Source: Canna indica
Lineage: Eukaryota > Streptophyta > Magnoliopsida > Zingiberales > Cannaceae
Length of the DNA: 64,000 nucleotides
Direction of reading: 5' to 3'
Assembly (NCBI GenBank): GCA_034359265.1
Contig: CP136892.1
Location: 83,754,001 to 83,818,000 of the forward strand
The position numbers were made by a program, and so were the translations under genes. The notes under the pieces are model-generated. The model searched no databases. It was not told the origin of the DNA and saw only the letters and a program-made list of their open reading frames with translations. Below are positions 1 to 11,454 of the stretch, piece by piece (the stretch's first letter is position 1; every line of letters starts with the position of its first letter).

Positions 1-296
1 CAGTCTTTCCTATTCAGTAAACAAAAGTGCCATAATTTTTTTAGGAGAACAATAGCTATAATTCCAAGAGCCTGTTAAAAAAGAGTTGTATTTACAATGA
101 TGCATAGTAGGACATAACCTCGACAGCTATACAAATTCTAATACCTCAATATATTTACAACTACAAGTCAATATCTACAAACAACTGAGAAATCTAGCAG
201 GTTTAACAGCTAAGTTAACTAGGTGTGGTGATGGATAAACGTAGCGTATGAACAAACAACTGAGAAATCTACAAAATCTTGCATATGTTGAAGATA

Positions 297-2510
297 TCAT
301 GCCACGGAGAAACCAACACAACTATTCTCAGAGCTGCCACATGCAAATCCTTCAATTCTCATTTTAGGGCTCCCTCCAAAGGAAGAACGACAGGTCGGGG
401 ATCCTAGAGGAGAAGGCAAGGACTGGGCTTGTTTGAAAAACTCCGCATCGTGGACGACGGGATTGTTAGTGCGTGCAGGAGGAGAGCCACATAAGAAGCC
501 CACTTGGTTGCTCAAGTCTGGATCATTGCCGTGGTTGTCCTGGCAACAAAGGTGGTTGATTATTAGTAGTACTTATCCGCGATAAAAATTAAAAGAAAGA
601 TTTAGACCAATGTCATTCAGAAATATACCTGGCTCCAGATATGGTCAAGAATCTCAGGAGAACAATCCACTTTGTACATAGGCAATGTGCTGAATAAGAT
701 ATTCAGTGTGGAATTAGTGACCATTCAACCAAAGTACTAGTACTTTCAAGGAGAGCACAAGGGAATCTTTTTCTATGATAAATGCATTATTCACGACTTG
801 GGTCCTTCAATAATCTTTTTCTATGACAAATGCATCAGAATCATCCTCACAGGGGTGTAATTTGTATCATAAAATGAATTATATGATGCTTTGCAGGAGT
901 AGAGGGGGAAAACAGAAACGACAAGAGAATCTACAATATACTTTGAATATCATCTCTCACCTCTTTGCCTTGGGACCAGTTCGATTGAATGTATTGATGA
1001 AATAAGGAACTCTTATGGATCGACAAGGTTTAGGACAAATGACTTCAGAGCTGGAATTTGGATGAGTATCAATTTGCCAAAACCTTGATTTTCTATCAGA
1101 CATGCAATTTGCATATAATTGCCCAATGGTATTAACTCCTACTGGGTAGTTCTCCATTTTGATTGCGCCCTACACCATGAAATACATATGGTTGTAAGAT
1201 GGTAAATGACCAGAGTCACTACATATGCATAAATTAAAGGAAATATTAATTTTGCAAATCAACAACTTGTAGCCTATGTCTCCAATATGGATAATATCAA
1301 GTTTCAATTTTTAGAAAAGATAAAATGCAAAAATCTTCTCAATTTTATAAGCACTTGATTTATTTTTTAAAAAAGAAAAACTATTAGACATTTAGTTTTA
1401 AAAAAATGTCTAATAAAGTACTATTCTAGATATTTAGTTTTCATGGCTCTAGGTGGTGTGTATTATTCCCGCATAAATAAAGTACTAGGTAGGTCCTAGG
1501 CTTAAGTGAGAGAAGCCAGCCACTTTAATGTGGTTTGTCATTTGGCTGGTGGGCACATTCAACACAAGTGATTTGAGAGCCACTGGGGTGCTAGCATGTG
1601 GGACTGGGATCAACCTGTGACTTCATGTTAGGAAATTTGTGTTTAGGTAGGAGCATAATGGACTCAGAGGTGTGTATTTTCTACATCCATTACGAACAAG
1701 AGGGGTCTTAGTATTGAATGAGGCCACCTCCTGAAGTGATAGATTGTTTGGTCTAGTTTGGTGCCTCCATGCAGACTGAAGCATAATTTTGACTTCAATG
1801 AAGTCGCCACATTGATGGCTTTTGATTAGTTGGCATAAGATGCAGAAATTTAAAAGAAAAACATGTAAGATCTACCCCAGTGAATGCTAAATAATTTACC
1901 TTAAACTAGGTATTGTGAATTTTTAAAGAAGTCTTTAGCAACATCCAAATAAAGCATAATCAGTGACTCCAATTGGGCCAGCAACATATACATGGTACTT
2001 CAAGAAGACAATGATATCAAAAAAAAGCATTCCATGCATTATTACAGAAGGCCTAAAAAATTATTATGGAATTGTAAAATTTCAGTCCTATTTTGGAAAT
2101 CAAACTTACAGAAGATCAGTATGATATAACAATTAATGTGAAATTTTAATTTCACTTTTAAGCAACAATTTTTTTAGAAAAAAAATATCTTATCTTTAGT
2201 CACATCAGATGAAAAATCTGGTATAAATGTAGCGATTCAACGAAAGTTAAATGTGACCATTCAAAATCTGGTAAATCTGGCAAGAAAGTAAAAGAATCAA
2301 AAGTGTATATACAGGGTAAATTATTATATCTATGATCTAATGACGGTTTACACCCCTTGGTGAAATGGAAGTTGCTCTCAGTTGTTGGGTAACCAAGGTT
2401 ATAGGAAAAATTAAAACACATAGACACCAGAAAATTGGAAAGATAGCAACCTGCGACTTAATTCCTGAAGCTAAAGCTGCTGTGTAAAGGGGGAAGAAAT
2501 TCTCTTCCAT
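297..2510 (-). CDS. Small two-exon gene, unknown protein of about 100 aa
   Basis: Two exons join in phase 0. Exon 1 (2510-2451) starts at an ATG and gives 20 residues (MEENFFPLYT...GIKSQ), then a CAG/GTTGCT donor. Exon 2 (539-297) follows a CCAG acceptor with a pyrimidine-rich stretch and gives 80 residues ending in a stop. Near the C terminus is a Cys/Ser-rich segment containing RIEGFACGSSE. No transmembrane segment or catalytic motif is visible. An acceptor-like TTAACAG lies about 25 bases before the ATG, which suggests a 5' UTR intron reaching back to a CT-rich leader near 3.5 kb. I do not recognise the family. Extra exons inside the 1.9-kb intron cannot be excluded. The splice model comes from reading frame and consensus only; exon 2 looks more secure than exon 1. 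Confidence 0.5.
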
Positions 2511-3206
2511 CAAGCAAAGCGAAAGCAGATTCTGTTAATTAGATCCTTCTATAACACATAGCTTTAGGCACTATAGCACTGTACTGTAGAAGATTGACTA
2601 GAAAAAAAAAAAAAATGTAACCACGGATGAATCAGACCAAGAGAAAGGAAAACAAACGTTCTTTATCTGTAGATGTAATGGAGAATAATCGCTTACGTTT
2701 CTTAGGCAAAAAACTACTAAAAACAACCACAAAATGTTATGCTCTATTTTAATAGCTCATAAAGGAAATTTCAGCTATCAGAACGAAATTATTCTGATCT
2801 AATTGAGACAACTAATCAATCTGCCGATTGACCTCGTGTAGTAACTTGAACTGAACATTTCAAGCAACATATTTCTGAAGAAAGATAAAAGTCGGAAGAC
2901 CAAAATATTACAAAATTGAACAAAAAACTTCGGAATCGAGCTACGAGAAACCAGCAAAGCGAGAGTCAATCGCTTGACTCACGATTGCTTCATAACCACA
3001 AAACATGAAGCTCTGAAATCCATACCACTTGCAGCAATTCGAATAACGAAAGCCAAGGAGAAAGATACCAGCGAGACAACACGAAGAAGAAGCGAAGAAG
3101 GAACTCATCATCCATTACTGAAATTTTAGAAACAACTACAACGCTAAAAGAAATCCATAAAAAAAATCGCAAGATCAAGACACCCGAGCATATCTCACAT
3201 CCTCAC

Positions 3207-3566
3207 CGTGTCAAATTAGCCGATGCCTTCCTATACCTCCAATATCGAAGCGGGCACGCCGGACAGTCTACAAGATGAGAGATCCTGCCTGTATATCACA
3301 TCGAGCAACGGGATCGCGCACCTCTTTCGGGGATAGAATCAAAATATCGAGGCAAATGAGCCAAGAAGGCCCACATTTCCAGTATCAACCCACAGCATTT
3401 GCATGCCAACTGCCAAGCGCGAGGGAGGAGGAAGAGGATAAGCAACAAAGGCGTGAGAGAGAGAAGAAATGAGGGTTCTGCGACTGTCCTCCTTCTCCTT
3501 CTCTCTCTCTCTCTCTTCGAGTAGAGGCGAGTGGAGATGCCCTCGTCTCTATCTGCCTTATAAAGT
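3207..3566 (-). promoter_or_regulatory. Candidate promoter and non-coding first exon of the small minus-strand gene
   Basis: Read on the minus strand, a TATA-like CTTTATAA (3565-3558) is followed by a leader with a CT/GA dinucleotide run (about 3500-3516). A possible donor (CACG/GTGAGG) lies at 3207/3206. This would be the 5' UTR exon spliced to the acceptor just before the ATG at 2510. It rests on position and consensus only. Confidence 0.3.
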
Positions 3567-6229
3567 TAGTAAGGCCGCAACGCCTCGATTAATCCCCCCA
3601 TGGAAGCGGAGCTTGCGGATATCGCAATCCCATCTTATTAACCCGTTAATATTGTTATTTTCCCGTCATATTTTAAGAGGCGACTTTGGATTTAACGGCA
3701 GATAACAAGGGCCGAAACTGATCCGTTATCTCTGTCCGTTTTTTTTGGTAATCCAATCCGAACCTTTGATATTTGCGCGTATATCTCGATTTATTTCGTA
3801 TTTGCCGCTTACAAATATATCATGAACTATTAAATTTTGATTAGTTGTCTATGACTATTACATTGATCATTTCAATGTCACTAATGTCGTTTGCGAGTAT
3901 TACAAACGATTCGGGGATCTATTTACTATCATGTATTCTCGCCTGAGATCGGTAGTGCTACAAGTATCATGTGCTTATGGTTCAACGTGATGACATATAA
4001 AGACATTCTAATGCTCAAGTAATGACGGATTAGAAATGATCTTTGTGAGAACTGAATTCGAGAGTATACTTGTGTATGTCGTGTCCGTTTTGTAAAGTAG
4101 GTCAAGGTGTTCAATGAGGAAGTCTCCTGAAATATCATAAGAATACATCTTGAATGAATCAATTGTTATCCCGTAGATTGCGATGTTATTAATAGTCCCC
4201 GAACTAGCTGGTTTATGATTCACAAGTCGAATCATCTTCTAGGCCGGTCCAACTGGGTCAGAGAGTCGGTCCAGTCCGTTATGTAATTCAATTTCTTCAA
4301 TATTGATCAAGTTGAAGAAGAAGATAAATAGAAAAAAATAAAAAATATAGATTGATGGAAAAAAATAAAACAAGAAATAAAACGATTTATGGAAAAATCA
4401 TTGCGATTCATTATGATTAACTTATGATTATAGAACCAATACTAACCTAAATGAAATTAATATACTTGAAGGATAAATATGCAACACAAGGGTATGTCTG
4501 CATGTGTAAACCTAATACATCAGAAAACTTTTAGCCTGGGTTGAGTTGGGTGGGTTAACTCACTTTTTCAATATTTAAACATGCCATGATGCAGGCTCTG
4601 AATCAGATGACCCGAAAAGAGTCTCTTCTGCTTTATGCATTAGGTGTGTGATTGTTAGTTCTTCCTAACCTGTTGGTCTCCATCAACTTCACAGGGAACA
4701 AATAGTATGCTTGCCTTTTCTTAACATTGTAAAGAAAGAAAACCTACCAACTTTTGATATGATTCCACATCTCTTTCAGCACTTGTTTATTCGAAGAACC
4801 ATGAGATGATCAACACTTACCAGTAAAGGCCAGCTTGTTTGTTGAGGAGAATATGATTTAATGAGTTTTACCTGTTTGGTATAAAAATTACTTAAATTAC
4901 TTAAATTTGTAAAAGACTTTTGGACTATCATGTACATCCATAAGAGTAAGAATGATATAAAGGTAAATATAAAGAGGACCATAGCAGAGGAGATAGAAAG
5001 TCATATGCAAATATTTCAAACTTGCTCCTACACTAATGCTGGTTGGCTGCTATTCATGAACTTCTTGAGCTCCCTTGCATTCCCTGGGGACATCACGGAT
5101 TCCTGCATCAATAAAGCAGCAAGGATTAATTCTATGCCGGGTGCGAGTCTAATGGACTCGCACCCCAACATGTGCCCAACACGTGTTTATCTCTCTCTAT
5201 CTGATATACACATCATGGGGTGCAAGTCTACGGCATAGACCAAACCCAAAAGGAGATACTACAAGATCATGATCTGCAAGTGCGTAACCAACGATGTTTC
5301 ATTGGCAATGAAGTACTCACAAATTACTGGCATTAGCTGCAGCTAGTCTATATAATTGAATTGTCAAAACTTGTTAATTGTGCCAACCCATGGCATACAT
5401 GCTGTGGTTGTTGTCTGTTCAGTGTTTCATTACCTTTCTTCTTTCTCCCCCTTCCCGGTCTTGTATTTTATTCTTACATCTTGAATGAATACAAGTGCTT
5501 TCATTTAAAAAAAAGGGAAATAGCAATGCCCATGATATACAAGAAAGTAGCAACAGACCAAACAAAAAATATCTAGTTGATTATGTGAGTAAAGTTAAAA
5601 ATGACTTCTTTATTTTTACTGACAAAAGTATTGTACAATGTACAAACAATATTATGAATTATTGTTCTCATAAAAGCATTAAATTTTAATTCAACCTATG
5701 TTTTTATTTAATTAAAAAACACAATTTCCTAAAGTAATTGCTGGCCTTATTTTGCTATTTTCGACATGTTTGAATAAGCTTTTAAATTGAAAAGATATCG
5801 TATATATTCAGACAAAAGACTTATCACCAGCTTCTAGGTTTTCCGCAAACTTCTTCCTAGTTTAGCTTTGCATAGGCTTGTCTCTAACTTGTATATCTAC
5901 TACAAAGAGGAAAATAATCTACCTTGATAATTTCTTTTGAAATTGGCATGCATTAGAACACTGTTATTGACTGACTAATCCATAATCAATTTCAAAGAAA
6001 CGCAACTTGCAAAAAGAACTAGAACGGCCATTTCATCTTAAGCTGTGAAGTTTTTCATATCATGCGCAAAATTAGTAGACCTAGAAACTAAGACAAGTAA
6101 AACTTTAAAGGGAAATTTTGTATTGAGATAGCAGTCAAGCCAATTCAATAACCAAAAAATTATCATCAAGCAGGCGGGAAAAGGAACTTACATTAGCACA
6201 AAATAGTGAAGCCCGCCATCAATGATCTA
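3567..6229. other. Intergenic, no convincing gene
   Basis: Short open frames only, none with a recognisable motif. A possible terminal exon on the minus strand (about 5105-5035, after a TGATGCAG acceptor) reads some 20 codons to a stop, but no partner exon was found. Confidence 0.4.
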
Positions 6230-6540
6230 AAGCATATTCTTCTTTCTGAATGTCATGTTCATGATGTTTGCCAAGATAAACCGCGACTTGATTGTCCATC
6301 TCAATCTTCCAATCAACAAAACGCACATTCATTCCTTTCAATAAGTCAATGGTACTACCTCAAGAACTGTCCTTGAAATTGAGAACTTGGTGTCATACTT
6401 CACAATTTTCAAAGACGAACCATTCAAAGAATTAATTCCATCATGATATATTTTGGTTACATAGGTACTCAAATCAACCTTCTATGTGTCTCTAAATTCT
6501 GCCTTCACCAAAGCTAACTCTGTCAAATTAACTAAACAGC
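6230..6540 (-). pseudogene. Coding-like relic of unknown origin
   Basis: On the minus strand about 75 codons read like protein (for example YVTKIYHDGINSLNGSSLKI and then FVDWKIEMDNQVAVYLGKHH). They are broken by one in-frame TAG and one apparent frameshift. The composition looks like a decayed exon rather than random AT-rich DNA. I cannot assign a family. It lies just downstream of the PPR gene and could be an unrelated gene fragment. Confidence 0.25.
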
Positions 6541-6864
6541 AAATCAGCTGTGAACATCACCTTGCCTTTTTCTCCTTCTGTTATGACAAGTAAGCTGTGA
6601 AGCAGAATCAAGTCAGCTAAAATTAAGCGGTGGGAATTTATTCATTATAATTCAATGGTAGCGAGAAAGCACTACCACTGTTCAATAGGGGAGCAAATGT
6701 ACTCACAATTTTTAGTTTCCATTTAGTGGTCTTAACTTGAGCTGTACTTGGGTTTTAGCTTACTAATGTCAGAAAACTCTGCTATGATTTGAGAACCAGT
6801 GCTAAGCTCTGAACAAAGTTTCCAATTTCCATCAAGCATTTTATAGAAAAAGGAAGCTTAAGGT

Positions 6865-8439
6865 CTAACTACTTCCAAGTTCTGATTGTAAATCTTCTCC
6901 AGCCTGATCCAAAACAAATTTGTTGGTAGCATCATCCACCTCAATTGAACTACAAGCAACATTCTTTTTTACTCCCATTTCAGCCATCAACTTCCTAATC
7001 CTCGCAACATCCTCCCACCTCCTAGCAGTAGCATATATATCAGCCATAATCGAGTATATACCACTGTCAGCTGGGCTCAGTTCTAGTAGTTGCTCTGCTG
7101 CAATCTCTGCAATCGCCACATTCCCATGTAATCTGCAACCCGCAAGCACACCTCCCCAGACATATCTGTCACCCCTCATTGGCATCCCTTCTATCATTTC
7201 CATGGCTTCCTTGATAAGACCAGCCCGACCGAGCAAATCTGCCAGGCAACCATAATGCTTGAGCTCACGTTTGACACTGTAGATGTTCTCCATCTCATCA
7301 AAGAGACTCTGAGCCATTTCAACAAGTCCTGCATGGCTACAAGCCACCAGGACTCCTAAGAAGGTGACCCCATCCGGCCAAACACCGGCAGATCGCATCC
7401 TATTGAAATACTCCAGCGACAGCTCGCTGTTCCCATGCATGGCTAGACCAACAATAATGGCATTCCATGTGCACAAATTCTTCCATGGTGTCGACTCAAA
7501 AATCTCCGCAGCAATACTAATGCAACCACACTTTGCATACATATCCACAAGCCCCGTTGACAGATACACATTAAGCTTAGCCCTGTTCTTCTTTATGTAG
7601 TCATGGATGGCTTGTCCTCGGTCCAATTTCCCCAGCTGAGCACAGCAAGAGAGTGCTGAGACCAAAGCAACATCGTCGGGCCTCATTCCTACAGCTAGCA
7701 TTCGATCAAAAAGAGCAATCGCTTCCTCGAACTGACCTATCTGCGAGTATCCTGCCAAGAGTGTACCCCATGAGATCACATCTCTCTGGGGCATTTCATC
7801 GAAAAGCTTGCAAGCGAATGGAATGTCGCCAGCCTTAACATAGCCATCCATCAAGGTGTTATAGGCGACGACGTCACATGACGACGGATGCTCGTCGAAG
7901 AGGATTTGAGCATCGCGGATCAAGTGGCAGGAGGCATACGCGCTGATCAAAGTGTTGCGGACGTAGGGATCGGCGGCGAGCCCGAACTTGAGCGCCTGGG
8001 AGTGGAGGGCGCGGCCGAGGGCGGGGAAGCGGAGGTGGGTGCAAGCCTTGAGGGCGAAGGGGAAGGTATGGAAGTCGGGGGGAACGGCGGAGCGGCGCAT
8101 GCGGGCAAAGAGGAGGAGGGCGTGGAGAGGGGAGGAGAGGAGGATGTGGACCCTGATGAGGAGGTTGTGGGGGAAGGTGGAGGGGCACGGGATCCGTTGG
8201 AAGAGTGCTAGGGCGTAGGCGAAGAAGGCGGCGGTGGAGGGGGGAGGGAGGGAGGCGCTCTGGTTGAACGGGGGAAGGAGGAGGAGGGTGAGGGTATAGA
8301 GGAGCTTGGTTAGGATGGCGGACGGGTGGAGGGAGGCGAGGCCTTGAACAGTGGCTCGGGCATGGATGGACTTGAGGTGGTGGATGCTCTTGCAGTGGTG
8401 GTGGAGGAGACGGAAGAGTGGGTGGTGCGAGAGTTGCAT
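6865..8439 (-). CDS. Pentatricopeptide repeat protein, PLS class, E subgroup
   Basis: An intronless 524-residue ORF. The start at 8439 (MQLSHHPLFRLLHHH) is preferred over the longer open frame because it begins the usual PPR N-terminal segment. Tandem PPR motifs of about 31-36 residues run through the protein, with typical phrases such as VVAYNTLMDGYVKAGDIPFA, DVISWGTLLAGYSQIGQFEE and NVYLSTGLVDMYAKCGCISI. An E-type C-terminal region follows (YGCLADLLGRAGLIKEA, then the segment ending SSIEVDD). No DYW deaminase domain is present. Proteins of this class bind organellar RNA sequence-specifically, usually in C-to-U editing. The N terminus is Ser/His/Leu-rich and could be an organelle transit peptide, but plastid versus mitochondrion cannot be decided. 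The coding sequence is GC-rich near its 5' end. Confidence 0.93.
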   Translation of the reverse strand: MQLSHHPLFRLLHHHCKSIHHLKSIHARATVQGLASLHPSAILTKLLYTLTLLLLPPFNQSASLPPPSTAAFFAYALALFQRIPCPSTFPHNLLIRVHILLSSPLHALLLFARMRRSAVPPDFHTFPFALKACTHLRFPALGRALHSQALKFGLAADPYVRNTLISAYASCHLIRDAQILFDEHPSSCDVVAYNTLMDGYVKAGDIPFACKLFDEMPQRDVISWGTLLAGYSQIGQFEEAIALFDRMLAVGMRPDDVALVSALSCCAQLGKLDRGQAIHDYIKKNRAKLNVYLSTGLVDMYAKCGCISIAAEIFESTPWKNLCTWNAIIVGLAMHGNSELSLEYFNRMRSAGVWPDGVTFLGVLVACSHAGLVEMAQSLFDEMENIYSVKRELKHYGCLADLLGRAGLIKEAMEMIEGMPMRGDRYVWGGVLAGCRLHGNVAIAEIAAEQLLELSPADSGIYSIMADIYATARRWEDVARIRKLMAEMGVKKNVACSSIEVDDATNKFVLDQAGEDLQSELGSS

Positions 8440-8497
8440 TGATTTGCCCGGCGAAAGAGGGCGGGTTTGTCTATGTTCAATTGGAGGGAGAAGAAGA

Positions 8498-8648
8498 AAT
8501 GGAAATATATATACACCTTGCAGATATATAATAATCATAATATAAATGAAAATATAAGGAATAAAAAGAAAAATGGAAATATATACACACCTTGCAGATA
8601 TATTATAATCATAATATAAATGAAAATATAAGGAATAAAAAGAAAAAT
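8498..8648. repeat. Tandem duplication of about 75 bp upstream of the PPR gene
   Basis: Two nearly identical units lie side by side (starting near 8498 and 8572). Each contains an AT-rich stretch with TATATA and the phrase CACCTTGCAGATATAT. On the minus strand this lies just upstream of the PPR ATG, so the putative TATA region is doubled. Confidence 0.8.
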
Positions 8649-9253
8649 GATCAAAATATTATTCTTAATAATATAATAAATTGCATTATAGTTTATTATA
8701 TTCAATAACATAATAATAAAAATATCCATTAATGTAATAATTTATAAAATAATAAAAATTACTATTCATTTTATTTTCATTAGAATTAATTATGCTAGGT
8801 TCACTCATCTGCAATACAGATTCATTTTTATTTTAAGTTCAATCTTAATCATATCAAGTTCAATTTTAATAAAGTTAGATTTACTCGCGTGAGAAGTTCC
8901 ATAAAAATTTCTATGAAGTGTGGCTCGAGGAAGTTGCACTCATATATGGTGTTTCCTTGTTGTGTCTTCACAAGTTATTTTGATATTAAGATGTTGGTAC
9001 CTGAAGATCTTAAGATGTTTGCTTAATTATCAACATTGTCGCTGAAGATGAAACTGCTGAGAAGGAAATGAAAAGTTGAAGTAGGATCACATTGGTACTG
9101 CAATGCGAACATACATATTAATTACAGGCCATGTAGTAGCCCAGCCTTTTATTCTTGTAATTTTTCACCTTTTATATAGACATATATATATATATAGTGT
9201 TATATTTTCTCATTTAAATTTATATTTTAGATAATATTTTGATCACGGTTGAG

Positions 9254-9328
<75 letters not shown>

Positions 9329-9379
9329 GCAATGGCCATGGCCTAGATCATGTAGCAGAGAGCACTCCATGCTTGGAAC
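8649..9379. other. AT-rich intergenic region
   Basis: Very AT-rich between the PPR promoter and the 3' end of the proline-rich gene. No coding frame was found; its main landmark is the (AT)n tract at 9259-9326. Confidence 0.6.
9259..9326. repeat. (AT)n microsatellite, about 34 units
   Basis: An uninterrupted AT dinucleotide run of about 68 bases. It makes a spurious Ile/Tyr-repeat ORF on the plus strand. Confidence 0.95.
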
Positions 9380-10477
9380 TCAGTGCGGAGGAGAAGGATT
9401 ACTGTTTAGGGCGGAGCTTTTCCTGGTGAGTTTAACGTGCACGCCAGGGCTGCCTTGGTTGCAGGTGGTATTGAAGACCATCGAATTGTTCATAGTCTGC
9501 ACATTGCTGTTCACCAACGATATCATCGGCTTCTGCTTCACCTCTTCCTTTGTCGTCTTTTCTTCCTCGGTACTGTTCTTCACCTCCTCAATCTGTGACC
9601 CGCCTTCTGCGTGATGAACCTGCTGTTTCCTGATATGATGATGATGGCTGTGGGCAGGGACCGCAGAGCTCAAATCCATTAGAGTTCCTATGTTGTGCCC
9701 TGCTATGGTAATCGCTCTCATCTCCCTCTCTTCCTTTCTTTTAGCTGCTGCGGTCGCCATTGATGCCCTTCCGTTCCCTGTTCCCGAGATATTTTCTTCT
9801 TTCTTAAGGGAGGGAGAGGGGCCTCTCGCGTCGTCATGGTGATGACTATTGCTGCGGCTGCTTTTGCGAGGTTCCCCTTCGCCGGTGTTGTCGTTCTCTT
9901 TCTTCGCAGCGACCGGAATCGGTTCGGGCTCCGGATGTGCGAAGCTGTTGTTCTTGGGGGAGGTCTTGATGACGCGGGGAGACTGGGGAGGCGTCGGGGA
10001 GCGAGTTGCCGTCGCCGGTCGCAGCGACGGCGGGGGTTGGCTTGTGGGGACTGCGGCCACGAGCCTCGGAGACGACACGCGCTGCAGCATTGGGGCGGTC
10101 GTCGCCGCTGGCGCCCGCGGCGACGGCGTGGCCACTGGTTTTGGGGCCTCTGTCGAAGCGACGCCACCCTCGGTGGTTGTTTCTGTAGGCCGTGTTGTTT
10201 CTCGTGGCTGCGTTGGTGTTGGTGATGGCGGCGGAGGCGGAGGCGGCGCTGGTGTTGTCTGTGGTAATGCGGCGGGCACAGTAGGTGCTGGTGGCGGTGG
10301 AGGTTGTGCTGGTAACGGAGCTGCAGGCGGTGCTGGTGCTTGAGGAGGAGGAGGAGGAGGAGGAGGTGGCGGCTGAGGCTGTGCCGGTTCAGGTTGAGCC
10401 GGTGGAGTCTGCAGCTCCATTCTGGCCTGCGAGGCCAAGCGGAGCAACCACGAGCGGCCGATGGGTCTGCTCGCCAT
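9380..10477 (-). CDS. Proline-rich plant protein of unknown function
   Basis: A single-exon ORF of 365 residues from an ATG at 10477. Residues 1-22 are basic/hydrophobic (ASRPIGRSWLLRLASQARM). About 24-90 is almost pure Pro/Ala/Gln, including a run of ten prolines, and about 90-190 is Pro/Thr/Ser-rich. A basic Ser/His/Lys-rich middle follows, with a HSHHHH cluster, then a Glu/Lys-rich stretch. The last 50 residues are more ordered and contain NSNVQTMNNSMVFNTTC and SPGVHVKL. That C-terminal block looks like the conserved part of a plant family often labelled hydroxyproline-rich or cell-wall-like only because of its prolines. There is no clear secretory signal. I cannot assign a function. GC-rich repeats create large antisense ORFs, which are shadows. 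Confidence 0.75.
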   Translation of the reverse strand: MASRPIGRSWLLRLASQARMELQTPPAQPEPAQPQPPPPPPPPPPQAPAPPAAPLPAQPPPPPAPTVPAALPQTTPAPPPPPPPSPTPTQPRETTRPTETTTEGGVASTEAPKPVATPSPRAPAATTAPMLQRVSSPRLVAAVPTSQPPPSLRPATATRSPTPPQSPRVIKTSPKNNSFAHPEPEPIPVAAKKENDNTGEGEPRKSSRSNSHHHDDARGPSPSLKKEENISGTGNGRASMATAAAKRKEEREMRAITIAGHNIGTLMDLSSAVPAHSHHHHIRKQQVHHAEGGSQIEEVKNSTEEEKTTKEEVKQKPMISLVNSNVQTMNNSMVFNTTCNQGSPGVHVKLTRKSSALNSNPSPPH

Positions 10478-11454
10478 TGCAGATTACTCTATATAACTTA
10501 TTAACGTAGGAAGCTGAAGAGGAGATAATTAGACGATGATGGTGATGGAGACTCCCAATACCCTATTTGTAGGTAGCGAGAAGGAACGTTTAAGGAGAGA
10601 CAGAGACGACGAGCGACAGGCAAAGGCAAAGTATCAGATACCAGGGGGGGGGAGAGTGATGTTAACGTCCTCTAATAGCAAGATTGGAATCACATCTTCC
10701 TTGAATTCGACAACCAAGTAAATCTAGTAGAACTCATCATGGCTTGCTCAACTTCAGGTGCACCAGAGTCGATGCCAAAGATCTTTACATGACTTCCAGC
10801 TCACTCCTGGTTCTGAGCATCGCTTGAACTTGTCGGATGATGGATGCCTGCTGTACATGGTTCTCTACGAGAACATTTGTCAAACAGGTTGCGCTCGATC
10901 CAGTGGAGTTGGAAACTGGGCCAAGCCCATTTGTACGGGAACATTCACTGCATTTCATGTGCGTGGTGCTTGAAAAAGGAGGAGATAAAAATAGTTGTAC
11001 ATGGAAGCTTCTGTGCAATGTACACTCCTCCAATTGATCAAACACCTTATGTGCTCTGAAAGCATAAGATATTGGTTGGTCGGTCAAGACTCAAGACTAG
11101 CACATGAGCAATAGACTCGGTTCCCCACCTCGATCGAATACCAACAAAAACTCAAGTCAATAGTACTACTTTATATGAATCTTATATCCAATTCATTACA
11201 GAATGGAAACCACTTCTCTCGTACAAAGAAAGGGTCAATCGATGAAGAAGATGACAGTAGAAAGCGATACATACAGCATAGAAATGGAGTTGAAGTAAAT
11301 TTGAAGAAAAGAGACGTTGACTCCTTCTTGATCTCTCCGAAGGAGAGCAGAGGAGTCAAACCAGAACCAAACCCAAAAGGAAAACGCCACGTCCACCGGC
11401 GGGCGCGCATGCAACCAAACTGCAGAAACCGGACTTTGATACCCGCTCCTTCCG
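10478..11454. other. Spacer between the proline-rich gene and the ERF gene
   Basis: Holds the 5' flank of the proline-rich gene (a TATATA-like motif about 20 bases before its ATG) and the 3' UTR side of the ERF gene. Small ORFs here lack family features. Confidence 0.5.

Noticed and set aside
9249..9614. Plus-strand ORF with an Ile/Tyr repeat
   Set aside because: Its N terminus is the (AT)n microsatellite and the rest is antisense to the proline-rich gene.
9718..10343. Gly/Arg-rich ORFs on both strands at the proline-rich gene
   Set aside because: Translations of proline-codon repeats in other frames; no conserved domain.
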